Shown here piece by piece: positions 27,101 through 33,697 of a stretch of 35,022 nucleotides of DNA (its first letter is position 1; each line of letters begins with the position of its first letter). Source of the DNA: SAR202 cluster bacterium. GTDB lineage: Bacteria; Chloroflexota; Dehalococcoidia; SAR202; CAJWER01. A program made the translations under genes and the position numbers. Below the pieces are notes generated by a model. The model did no database searches. It was not told where the DNA came from and saw only the letters and a list, made by a program, of their open reading frames with translations. Location of the stretch: contig JASLXL010000063.1 of assembly GCA_030740335.1 (NCBI GenBank), positions 1 to 35,022 on the forward strand, in the 5' to 3' direction.

Positions 27101-27266
27101 AGTACGTGCCGCCGTCGGTGGACTTCCAGACGCCCCCGGCGCACGCACCGAAGTAGAAGACGTTTTGGTCTGATGGGTGTCCGGCTACTGCCACGACGCG
27201 CCCACCTCGGAAAGGCCCGATGTTCCGCCAGTTCATGATGCCGCCGAGAACGTCCACGCTGGCCAT
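24141..27266 (-). CDS. Large BNR/Asp-box beta-propeller protein (sortilin/VPS10-like, exo-sialidase-like fold)
   Basis: The 1041-residue protein carries about ten Asp-box (BNR) motifs of the type S-x-D-x-G-x-T-W: KSTDGGTYW, RSNDGGATW, RSKNGGANW, RSDNGGETW, RSDDCGETF, KSTNGGRTF, RSQDEGTSW, HLSRDGGVSW, KTQDYGDTW and ALDAGENW. They spread over the first ~680 residues and predict two stacked beta-propellers as in VPS10/sortilin and xyloglucanase folds. A beta-sandwich-like segment and a helical C-terminal region (about 900-1041) follow. The start is placed at ATG 27266, where propeller sequence begins and GGAGTG lies upstream. A longer frame to 27323 would read through a dispersed repeat. No signal peptide is visible, which is odd because relatives are usually secreted. 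The function is unknown; glycan or protein binding is the usual guess. Confidence 0.87.
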   Translation of the reverse strand: MASVDVLGGIMNWRNIGPFRGGRVVAVAGHPSDQNVFYFGACAGGVWKSTDGGTYWENVSDGDFTTASVGAIAVAESDPNVIYAGTGEACIRVDVTHGDGVYRSNDGGATWKNLGLKDTRHISRVRVHPSNPDVVYVAALGHAFGANEERGVFRSKNGGANWERVLYKSDVAGAADLVIDPTNPRRLYATLWQGKRSFWDMSSGGPDSGVYRSDNGGETWTEISDNPGLPDGLKGRMGVAASAAKSGRIWVLIEAEHGGLFRSDDCGETFEKLNDTEDVRSRPWYYTHVFADPTDSETVWVLAAQSLKSTNGGRTFEKITTPHGDNHDLWIDPHNPLRMINGNDGGACVTYNGAETWSSIYNQPTSEIYHVATDDQFPYRVYGTQQDNSALSVPTRSFKGALLWEDTYTVGLSESGKIAVKPGDSNIVYSSYPGGTLQRYDHMTGQVRVIMPWPEYNQNTAPADFKYRFAWEFPIVISPHDPDTLYIGGNIVFRSQDEGTSWDPVSPDLTRDDRSKQQLSGPITSEGPWAEMYCTVYAFAESPHEQGVLWAGSDDGLVHLSRDGGVSWANVTPPGLPEWALVSCIEPSSHYPATTYVAATRYKLDDNRPFIFKTQDYGDTWLQITTGIPEDDFTRVVREDPERPGLLYAGTETGVYVALDAGENWDALQTNLPVVPIYDLQIKDGDLIAGTHGRAFWILDDLSPLREMTEDALSAPAHLVKPRRYIRLLGQAGSIMDDTIGKQYMSDILGSPMTYRQVETPSGGRKRIYLNAGANSPEGVTVSYHLADDPKVEVAITLRAPSGAAIRTYSNELQGEDRLNAHQGMNRFQWDTRYPKGKELGDVAGGVSPFGAINTGPLAPPGTYTIELTTGGNTLKASFEIAADPRSNVSQADLDAQFALQIAIRDRYSETHDQVVRIRCLRDQAQQWATRAKGHAAEARLTEAASDIAEKLGEVENELVPFRSAGAQPRGIPLGLYAKLKELMGVVASADWAPTKPSRDVFASLNERLDAQADDLQHIVDENVAAFKELIAEYEVPEILP

Positions 27267-27293
27267 TTTGCAGTTCACTCCGCTGAGATTCCC

Positions 27294-27332
27294 CTTCCTC
27301 TCAATCCCGAGGGAGAGGAACAAGGTGAGGGT
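27294..27332 (+). repeat. Dispersed repeat R2, copy 3
   Basis: CCTCTCAATCCCGAGGGAGA (27297-27316) is followed by GGAACAAGGTGAGGGT, a hairpin-forming version of R2. It lies directly upstream of the propeller gene and shows that the apparent 5' extension of that gene is not coding. Confidence 0.6.
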
Positions 27333-27438
27333 TCCACGCCGCCGCTGGCAGTGTAGCTCAGAAGGCGATCAATGCAAAGGGGTGAGGCGTGTTACAGGGC
27401 ACGCGGATGCGCATATGTAGGTGGTGCATCTGGCCGGT

Positions 27439-27463
27439 GGTTCGACAGGCTCACCATAAGCGG
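27439..27463 (+). repeat. Dispersed repeat R1, copy in the 27.3-27.7 kb gap
   Basis: GGTTCGACAGGCTCACCATA followed by AGCGG; it is almost identical to the reverse complement of 22529-22553. The 415-base gap 27324-27738 has no gene and consists largely of R1, R2 and R3 copies. Confidence 0.7.
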
Positions 27464-27523
27464 GACCTCTTCCTAGGGCGTCCCTGACTTGCACTTCGGC
27501 CCTTTCTTGATATGGGAAGAAGG

Positions 27524-27668
27524 GGTGTGCAGAGCAGCGGGAGTCCCTATGCCGGAGGTATCACAGGGCGCCACTCACAAGGGTTATTCCTCTCTTAATC
27601 GAGGAGATGGGGAGTGCAGAGAGGCGATAGCCCCCTATCCCGGGAGTGTGAGGGTGTCCCTCACAGAC
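27524..27668 (+). repeat. Dispersed repeat R3, two copies (one degenerate)
   Basis: 27611-27668 reads GTGCAGAG...GATAGCCCC...CCGGGAGTGTGAGGG with a 7-bp hairpin (GTGAGGG / CCCTCAC, loop TGT, 27648-27664) and a T-rich run beyond. A degenerate copy starts at 27524 (GTGTGCAGAGCAGCGGGAGT). A third copy lies inverted at 32674-32733. Confidence 0.65.
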
Positions 27669-27738
27669 AACATCAATATTTCTCTTTTTTTCTGCTGGGG
27701 AGGGGTCGCGTGATAGCGTGACCAGGTCAGCAGTCCTC

Positions 27739-30120
27739 CTACATCCCGAGGGCGTCGAAACTGGCCGCCATAACGCTGGTGGAGTCGATCTCGTATTCAC
27801 GGTACAGGTCCTCGGGCGTACCCGACTGGCCGTATCGTGTCACACCGAGCGGGAAGGTGGGTGCCGTAAGTGCCGCTCCCAGCCATGCCAATGTCTGCGG
27901 ATGGCCGTCGAGTACGGTCACGATGGGAACGTGGCGCTCTTCAGGTGAGAGCACGCCGTCCAGGAATGGCTTGTCCCGGTGCCCGGTGTTCATGGACTGG
28001 TGGACCGAGCCCTGGAAGCTGCTGTACAGGGGACCCGGCCCGGTGACGTTGATTATGTTTGCAAATACACCCTCTTCAAGGAGCTGGTTGCTGGCGTCGA
28101 TTGCCCCAGGAACCATCGCGCCGCAGGCGAACACGTTTACCACATTCTCGCCGGGAAGGTAGCCGTCCTCACCACTGCGATCGACCAGCCTGTATGCCCC
28201 GGCGATAACTTGTTGCCGTAGTTGCTCGAGGGCGGCCGGATTGGATGGCGCCGTGAACAAGGACTGGTCGGCTGGCTTCGTGGTCAGACGCAGATATGTT
28301 GACTCGACCCTTGTTCGGATCTTGTCCAGCGCCGACAGGAGTATCCACTCAAGCTCCTGGCCAAAGCAGGGCTCGTAGTAGGCCAGGTCGGGCAGCCCGA
28401 TGCCGATGGAGGGTGTGATTACCGACTGGTGTGAACCACCCTCGGGGCCGAGCGTGACACCAGAAGGGGTGCCGACGACGATGTATCGCGCGCCCGAATA
28501 GACGCTGACCATGAACGCGTCGAGGCCGCGGCGAACGAATGGGTCGTAGACCGTGCCGATCGGGAAGAGCAGTTCGCCTGTCATCTCGAAGGTGAGCCCG
28601 AGTTGACCCAGGCATGTGAACAGGTTGTTTTCTGAGATGCCCAACTCGATGTGCTGACCCTGATCGGACTCGACCCACTGGAGTGATCGGGCCTCGCTCT
28701 CCTCCGGGACATCTTCCTGCGCGGATTTTCCATAAATGCCGACGCGGTTGATCCAGCCTCCCAAATTCGTGGAACTTGCAACGTCCGGGCTCGTTGTGAC
28801 CAGCCTCTCGCGGAGTTCGGGATGGTTGCGTGAAATCTCGGTAAGGACCTGTCCGAATATCTGCTGAGCGGACGCATCCCCCCTGTACGTTCGACCGAAG
28901 CTGGCGGGGATTTCAATCTTGGGGGGAGCGCCGTTCTGGCGCTTTTGCAGATGCAGCCGGTAGCCGGTATCAAGGCACAGACGTCCGGCTGCGGTGTCGG
29001 ACCCGAGCCTGGCTGAAATCTCGGTCTCGCCGATGCCCAGGGTTTCACGGACCTCGGCCATCTGCTGCTCACTAAGGTTGGCGGAGTGGTTTTGCGGGTC
29101 TCCGACAATCGGTAGCATCCATCCCTTCAGCGTATAGGCGAACATGACGGTGGGGCCAGTCGCCTGATCAGCCTTCCCGAAGGCCTCACGGAGCATGGCG
29201 AAGTCGTGGCCACCGAGGTTCCTCAGGAGGGATTGCAGCTCGTTGTCGTCCCACTGGCCGATGAATTCGGCCATGTCAGTGGGGTGCGCACTTGTGCGAG
29301 GCAACCACTCTCGCAGCGTGGCGGCGTTAACCCGGAGCAGTCTCTGATACATCTCGTTAGACATGCCGTCGATGCTGTCACGAAGCAGATCTCCCCGAGG
29401 CAGCTCATAGGCCGCCTGGAGTTTCTTCCCATATTTGGCGTCGATCACGTTCCAGCCGTTGGCGTCGAACATTTGTCTCCAGACATCTGCCCTGATACCT
29501 GGGATAATCCTGTCGAGGCTCTGGCGATTGAGGTCGACGACCCACAGGGCATTCTCAAGGCCTTCCAGGGCGGGGTCGGCTATGCCTTCCCAGACTACCC
29601 CCTCGTCAAGTTCGGCGTCTCCGACGAGGCTGATAAAGCGACGACCGACGCCACTGTCCTTGTTGAGGTGGTTGCGCACGTACTCCTCGGCCAGCCATGC
29701 GAAGTTGGGTGCAACAGCCCCAATTCCGACCGGGCCCGTCGAGAAGTCGACGCCGTCCGGGTCCTTGGTTCGACTGGGGTAGGCCTGCAGCCCGTGGAAC
29801 TCCCTGAGTGTGGTCAGATACTCGGCATCCAGGTTGCCGAGGAGGTACTGGATGGCGTGGAACACCGGTGAGGCATGGGGCTTGACGGAGATTCGGTCGC
29901 CCGCGCGCATGTACTCGAAGTACAGGTAAGTCATGATGGTGACGACGGAGGAGCTCGAGGCCTGATGGCCTCCTACCTTGACTCCGCCGGGGCTCTTCCG
30001 GATGCGGTTGGCGTGGTCCACCATGTTGATGGACAGCCACAAGACACGCTTCTGAATTTCGTGCAGCAGGTCGTCACGTTCGCCGACGGAGCTGGCATCC
30101 GGTATCAAGTCTGTCGCCAT
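27739..30120 (-). CDS. aceE: Pyruvate dehydrogenase E1-type / transketolase-like thiamine diphosphate enzyme (homodimeric AceE type)
   Basis: The 793-residue protein has the single-chain E1 layout. GGHQASSSSVVTIMTYLYFEYMR near 50-72, HASPVFHAIQYLLGNLD near 82-98 and VDFSTGPVGIGAVAP near 124-138 match AceE and transketolase cofactor regions. GDAELDEG at 167-174 followed by LWVVDLNRQSLD is the thiamine diphosphate/magnesium motif. ELGISENNLFTCLGQLG, in the second half, is the PYR-domain region with the catalytic Glu. It is about 90 residues shorter than E. coli AceE, and no E2 or E3 gene is adjacent. It could be an E1 working with subunits encoded elsewhere, or a related 2-keto acid or transketolase-like enzyme. 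ATG 30120 has GGAGG upstream. Confidence 0.82.
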   Translation of the reverse strand: MATDLIPDASSVGERDDLLHEIQKRVLWLSINMVDHANRIRKSPGGVKVGGHQASSSSVVTIMTYLYFEYMRAGDRISVKPHASPVFHAIQYLLGNLDAEYLTTLREFHGLQAYPSRTKDPDGVDFSTGPVGIGAVAPNFAWLAEEYVRNHLNKDSGVGRRFISLVGDAELDEGVVWEGIADPALEGLENALWVVDLNRQSLDRIIPGIRADVWRQMFDANGWNVIDAKYGKKLQAAYELPRGDLLRDSIDGMSNEMYQRLLRVNAATLREWLPRTSAHPTDMAEFIGQWDDNELQSLLRNLGGHDFAMLREAFGKADQATGPTVMFAYTLKGWMLPIVGDPQNHSANLSEQQMAEVRETLGIGETEISARLGSDTAAGRLCLDTGYRLHLQKRQNGAPPKIEIPASFGRTYRGDASAQQIFGQVLTEISRNHPELRERLVTTSPDVASSTNLGGWINRVGIYGKSAQEDVPEESEARSLQWVESDQGQHIELGISENNLFTCLGQLGLTFEMTGELLFPIGTVYDPFVRRGLDAFMVSVYSGARYIVVGTPSGVTLGPEGGSHQSVITPSIGIGLPDLAYYEPCFGQELEWILLSALDKIRTRVESTYLRLTTKPADQSLFTAPSNPAALEQLRQQVIAGAYRLVDRSGEDGYLPGENVVNVFACGAMVPGAIDASNQLLEEGVFANIINVTGPGPLYSSFQGSVHQSMNTGHRDKPFLDGVLSPEERHVPIVTVLDGHPQTLAWLGAALTAPTFPLGVTRYGQSGTPEDLYREYEIDSTSVMAASFDALGM

Positions 30121-30159
30121 CTCGTCCTCCGCGAAATTACGCAGTATCGGGGTGACGAC

Positions 30160-30168
30160 AGTATATCA
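30160..30168 (-). promoter_or_regulatory. Extended -10 promoter candidate for the E1-type gene
   Basis: Minus-strand TGATATACT (TG-N-TATACT) lies about 40 bases before ATG 30120. The -35 region is poor, as is common for extended -10 promoters. Confidence 0.45.
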
Positions 30169-30285
30169 TTGCGCCGCCGAAAAACCGGAACAGATTTTAG
30201 GTGCTGGGACCGAGATTATGGGACCCGGACTCAGAGCCCGACACCCTGAAACCAACACCCAAAACCTTCCCTGTCAAGGGACGAC

Positions 30286-31156
30286 GCCCCCTGGCGTAGG
30301 TGATGACACCGTTCAACGGGCTGCGGTTTGTAACGGGGGAGTAGGCGATATGAGGGTCTCCAACGCCGTCAATCTTTAACGATACGAGCCGCCCGAGGTC
30401 TTTCGCAGGCGACTCGACGACGGTCTCAACCTGGCACTCCGAGCCCATCTAGATGGGCTCGGAGTAGGCAATCCACGGGTTGCCGTTGGCGTCTATGGCG
30501 ATCGATGTAATTTTGCGGGCGCTGATGAACCCGAATGCCAGATTGTCGAGAGTGCCTACTTCCAGGATGGTCCAGTCGGTCTCGCCATGTGCCTTGGTCG
30601 CGTACTTGACTATGCGTCTGGGGAGTGAATTTTTCTCAAAGTAGCTGACGTGGAAGCGCCCGTCGGCGTCTATGATTAGCGAGGGAAATAGCCCCGTCTC
30701 GCCGTCGGTATCGATATGTGCGATGTCCCATCCAGCGTTGCGGCGACTGGTCAGCGCTAGATCTTTGCTGCCCTAGTCGTAGTAGGTGGTGTGCGTGGTG
30801 CCATCGGGGTCTACGGCGATGGCCGGTTTTGTGCCGGTGTCGATCTCCTGTGTTTGCCAGGTTAGAGGAACCGGTCCGGAAGGCGCAGTGCCGCCGGACG
30901 TGGTCTGATCGGTCGGTGCTGTCGTGGAGGGAGCACTTACAGCCACTGTTGGGGACGGTTGGGTTGTGCCGGCTGTATCGGTGGACGGCTCGGTTTTTGC
31001 AGTCGCGGTAGGTTGTGGAACTACGGTTGTAGCGACCTCTGTCGGTGCAGGCAGGGATGTCGCTGTCGGCGCGGCAGCCGGGGGGTCGCTGCCACAAGCC
31101 CTCGACGACTTTCGTGGAATCGTATGGGGATTTCGAGCGGGTGGGCTTGATGCCAA
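30286..31156 (-). pseudogene. Broken beta-propeller lipoprotein gene
   Basis: One frame carries three recognisable pieces. The first is ACGSDPP followed by a long Thr/Pro/Ala/Ser linker (about 31096-30850), the usual region after a lipoprotein Cys, but with no hydrophobic signal peptide before it. The second is blade-like repeats (KPAIAVDPDGTTHTTYYD, then SLIIDADGRFHVSYFEKNS and SIAIDANGNPWIAYSEP). The third is a further blade (LVSLKIDGVGDPHIAYSPV). TAG codons interrupt at 30773-30775 and 30449-30451. Repeats of the type I-D-x-x-G-x-x-H-x-x-Y are common in bacterial propeller proteins of unknown role. The missing signal peptide and two ambers make it a pseudogene. The second amber sits in the centre of a perfect 30-bp palindrome. 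Confidence 0.72.
30436..30465. repeat. Perfect 30-bp palindrome
   Basis: ACTCCGAGCCCATCT is followed directly by its exact reverse complement AGATGGGCTCGGAGT, with no spacer. It lies inside the broken propeller gene, has the stop codon TAG at its centre, and has no U-tract that would make it a normal terminator. Confidence 0.9.
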
Positions 31157-31179
31157 CCTGTCGAAGGGATTTTATTTGG

Positions 31180-31962
31180 CTACTTTCCCAGGTAGTCGGC
31201 GGCCCAGCCAAGGCCCTCCGCGGTGGTGGTGGTCGGCTTGTACTCGCACCCGACCCATCCCTGGTAACCCATCTCGTCGATGGCTTTCAGGACGAAGGGG
31301 TAGTTGATCTCGCCGGTGCCGGGCTCGTTGCGGCCTGGCGTGTCGGCGATTTGGATGTGCGAAATCGAGTCGAGGTTGGTCTGCATTGTGGGCACCAGAT
31401 CGCCCTCCATGACCTGCATGTGGTAGACGTCGTACTGCAGATACAGATTGGAGACGGTGGCCTCCGCGATTATATCGAGGGCGTGTTTGGTGTCTCGCAG
31501 GTAGAAACCCGCGATGTCCCGCTGATTGATGGGCTCAATCAGGAGGCGTACACCCGCGTCCTCGAGTCGTTTGGCCGCGAATCTCAGGTTGGAGACGAAT
31601 GTCTCGCGAAGCGTCTCAGTGGTGGCGTCTGTCGGGGCGATACCGGCAAGGCAGTTGACCTGTAGGCAGCCAAGGATTCCAGTGTACTCGATAGCTGTAT
31701 CGATGCCGGCGCGGAACTCTTTAACACGGTCCGGATGGCAGGCGATGCCCCGTTCTCCCGCGGCCCAATCGCCCACAGGAAGGTTAAAGAGTACTTGAGT
31801 GAGCCGGTAGCGACGCAGCATCTCATCGAGGTCGGTCTTGTCGTACTCGTACGGAGACACGTACTCGACGCCTTTAAAGCCTGCTTCCGCCGCCGCGCCG
31901 AAGCGGTCTAGGAAGTCGACCTCGTTGAACATCATCGTTAGGTTGGCTGCGAGCTTGGGCAT
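31180..31962 (-). CDS. hyi: Hydroxypyruvate isomerase family protein (sugar phosphate isomerase/epimerase TIM barrel)
   Basis: The 260-residue protein matches the Hyi/OtnI family from end to end: KLAANLTMMFNEVDFLDRF, GFKGVEYVSPYEYD, LFNLPVGDWAAGERGIACHPD near 59-79, VRLLIEPINQRDIAGFYL with a metal-binding Glu, LQYDVYHMQ with Asp and His, HIQIADTPGRNEPGTGEINY and GWVGCEYKP with the second catalytic Glu. The family interconverts hydroxypyruvate and tartronate semialdehyde, or a related 2-oxo-sugar acid, in glyoxylate and sugar-acid breakdown. AAGGAG precedes the ATG, and a strong promoter lies at 32004-32031. No glyoxylate carboligase or reductase gene is next to it, so the exact substrate remains open. 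Confidence 0.92.
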   Translation of the reverse strand: MPKLAANLTMMFNEVDFLDRFGAAAEAGFKGVEYVSPYEYDKTDLDEMLRRYRLTQVLFNLPVGDWAAGERGIACHPDRVKEFRAGIDTAIEYTGILGCLQVNCLAGIAPTDATTETLRETFVSNLRFAAKRLEDAGVRLLIEPINQRDIAGFYLRDTKHALDIIAEATVSNLYLQYDVYHMQVMEGDLVPTMQTNLDSISHIQIADTPGRNEPGTGEINYPFVLKAIDEMGYQGWVGCEYKPTTTTAEGLGWAADYLGK

Positions 31963-32003
31963 ATCCTGAGTGGCTCCTTGGTGGATTGGATTCTATCTAG
32001 CCA

Positions 32004-32031
32004 ATTATATTGGAGAGTAAGCCGTCGTCAA
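32004..32031 (-). promoter_or_regulatory. Strong sigma70-type promoter of the hydroxypyruvate isomerase-like gene
   Basis: Minus-strand TTGACG (32031-32026), a 16-bp spacer and consensus TATAAT (32009-32004); the predicted start is about 35 bases before ATG 31962. The remainder of the 31963-32316 gap shows no convincing gene. Confidence 0.75.
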
Positions 32032-32279
32032 CGGGTGATGGCGACAAAGGTATCCATTGTACTTGGACGACTGAACTCGATTGATGTCCCATGCCATTTG
32101 GAGAAACATGCGAAGCCTCGAATTTGCACTGGGGGTCTTGCCGGTTCCCGATGAACTGTGGACTCGCCGATCGTGATCACAAGAGTTGGTGTTTGGATCT
32201 CGATCGTGAAGCTAGCGGCAGCCGCCTGCGGCGGAGTGGCCGGTCTGACGGTCGTGATCGGGATCGACCCCTCGGTTGA

Positions 32280-32308
32280 TTGCGTTGCCTTGGCCCGTGT
32301 TGTATCCT
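32280..32308 (+). promoter_or_regulatory. Candidate promoter for the small membrane protein, possibly leaderless
   Basis: TTGCGT (32280-32285), a 17-bp spacer and TATCCT (32303-32308) end only eight bases before ATG 32317, so transcription would start at or next to the start codon. Confidence 0.4.
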
Positions 32309-32316
32309 TTGGTGCC

Positions 32317-32568
32317 ATGGAACTATCTCGCGTACTCGACTCACCATTCGCCTGGGCAGCGGCAGGATTTATCATCGGCCTCGCCCTGGGGGTCAGCGCT
32401 CTGTCCGCATGGCTCCTGGCGATAGGGTTTGGGGCATTTCTCGTCAACCTGAAGCTTCATGGTCCATCGCAGCATTGGAATGAGGGGTGGCTGTTCGCGG
32501 CCGGTCCTGCATTCATGATGGCGTGGGTATTTGGCTTCATTGTGCGCGGTCTAGTTTTCACCAGCTGA
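32317..32568 (+). CDS. Small membrane protein, 83 residues, unknown function
   Basis: The predicted protein has three hydrophobic helices: FAWAAAGFIIGLALGV, ALSAWLLAIGFGAFLVNL and WLFAAGPAFMMAWVFGFIV. A short polar loop (KLHGPSQHWNEG) separates the last two. The frame is open back to 32158, but sequence before 32317 is not membrane-like and a promoter-like element sits there. There is no ribosome site, so a leaderless message is assumed. No family is recognised. Confidence 0.55.
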   Translation: MELSRVLDSPFAWAAAGFIIGLALGVSALSAWLLAIGFGAFLVNLKLHGPSQHWNEGWLFAAGPAFMMAWVFGFIVRGLVFTS

Positions 32569-32673
32569 GCGACTGGCCTCGCCATCTCGCGCGGTTGTGG
32601 CCCACCGTTGCCACCCACGCCGATATTGAGGCTGTGTTTCCCTTGCGGGTGCACCTCCCGAAGAGAAGATAAT

Positions 32674-32733
32674 AGTGTGAGGCACCCTCACACTCCCGGC
32701 AAAGGGGCTATGACCCTCTGCACATCCGCTCAA
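32674..32733 (-). repeat. Dispersed repeat R3, inverted copy
   Basis: It begins with a perfect 9-bp hairpin (AGTGTGAGG / CCTCACACT, loop CAC, 32674-32694), then CCCGGCAAAGGGGCTATGA. Its reverse complement matches 27611-27668. The 355-base gap 32569-32923 holds this copy plus the tandem units below and no gene. Confidence 0.65.
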
Positions 32734-32776
32734 GGCCCGGAACCGGGGTCACAGGCCCACCAATAGGAGTGTGGCT

Positions 32777-32960
32777 CATCGATATGACACCTCCCAGTTT
32801 GACACAGCGTCCGCTGCACCAGCCTCCTCGGCGTTACACTCCTAGTCCTGATGGCGCGCGCAACATCTGGCCAATCGACATGACGCTCTCCGACCGACAA
32901 GGCGCGCGCAGCGCCTCATCGATATGAGAACCCCAACCCGACAAAGAGCACGCAGTGCCT
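32777..32960 (+). repeat. Imperfect repeat units overlapping the start of lutA
   Basis: Three related units begin CATCGATATGACA (32777), CAATCGACATGACG (32872) and CATCGATATGAGA (32917). Each continues with a CCGACAA-type and GCGCAGCGCCT-type stretch. The last two are adjacent with a 45-base period. The ATG of the lutA-like gene lies inside the third unit. Confidence 0.6.
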
Positions 32961-33697
32961 CGCTGTTTGTGACGTGTGTGGTTGACCAGTTCTACCCAGA
33001 GGTTGGGGAGAGCACAGTCCGGTTACTGCGAAGGCTCGGCGTGGAGTTGGACTTCCCGGAAGGCCAGACCTGCTGTGGGCAGCCAGCGTTCAACTCCGGA
33101 TTTAGAAGCGATGCTATGCCGGCCGCCCGTCGTTTCCTGGAAACCTTTAAAGATAGCCCCCAGATTGTCGTGCCGTCGGGATCGTGCACGGCGATGATCC
33201 GCGTCTACTACCTGGAGATGTTCCAGGACGACCTTGAAACGGCGCGATTGGCTATCGAAGTAGGCAAAAAGACCTTCGAGCTTTCCGAATTCATCGTGGA
33301 CCAACTTGGAGTCACCGATCTGGCCGCCGCCTTGCCCGACAGGACACAAGGCCAGGGCCAACGGGTTGCCTACCACCCCGGCTGCCATCTGAATCGTGAG
33401 CTGGGCGTCGTGTCGCAGCCTCTTACACTCATGGACTCACTTCCGGAGATCGAGCTGGTTCCCTTTGAGCAAACGGATGTCTGCTGTGGATTCGGCGGTA
33501 CTTTTTCGGTCAAGTACCCGGAGATTTCCGGAGCGATGCTCCGGGATAAGGTCGATGCCGTCCGAGACTCAGGGGCTGACACGTTGGCGGCGTGCGACGC
33601 CACATGCCTGATGCAGGTAGGCGGAGGCCTGGAGCGACAGTCGGTGTCGATTCGTACGGCCCATCTTGCCCAGATCCTGGATGAGGCGACATCGTAA
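32924..33697 (+). CDS. lutA: LutA-type (CCG-domain) lactate utilisation protein
   Basis: The 257-residue protein matches LutA/YkgE, a subunit of the LutABC iron-sulfur L-lactate dehydrogenase system. It has two CCG (Cys-rich) domains: VTCVVDQFYPEVGEST near 16-31 with Cys18, TCCGQPAFNSG with Cys50-Cys51, SGSCTAMI with Cys88; then YHPGCHLNRELG with Cys154, DVCCGFGGTFSVKYPE with Cys187-Cys188, and ACDATCLMQ. These Cys bind a non-cubane Fe-S cluster in relatives. It overlaps the next gene by one base (TAATG), so the two are co-translated. The start is uncertain: ATG 32924 lies in a repeat unit and has no ribosome site, and the first ~12 residues (RTPTRQRARSA) are not family-like. Confidence 0.92.
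   Translation: MRTPTRQRARSASLFVTCVVDQFYPEVGESTVRLLRRLGVELDFPEGQTCCGQPAFNSGFRSDAMPAARRFLETFKDSPQIVVPSGSCTAMIRVYYLEMFQDDLETARLAIEVGKKTFELSEFIVDQLGVTDLAAALPDRTQGQGQRVAYHPGCHLNRELGVVSQPLTLMDSLPEIELVPFEQTDVCCGFGGTFSVKYPEISGAMLRDKVDAVRDSGADTLAACDATCLMQVGGGLERQSVSIRTAHLAQILDEATS

Noticed and set aside
27267..27323. N-terminal extension of the propeller protein to ATG 27323
   Set aside because: The added codons read through dispersed repeat R2 and are not family-like; ATG 27266 with GGAGTG upstream fits better.
27648..27690. Hairpin followed by a T-rich run as a terminator
   Set aside because: The hairpin belongs to dispersed repeat R3 and no plus-strand gene ends upstream of it; the distance to the T-run is also about 15 bases.
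32028..32447. 139-residue open frame on the minus strand
   Set aside because: It overlaps the promoter of the hydroxypyruvate isomerase-like gene and the small membrane protein, has low-complexity Ala/Thr/Pro sequence and no recognisable domain. It cannot be fully excluded.
32777..32960. Possible CRISPR-like array
   Set aside because: Only three imperfect units with uneven spacing (95 and 45 bases), no unique spacers of constant length and no cas genes.
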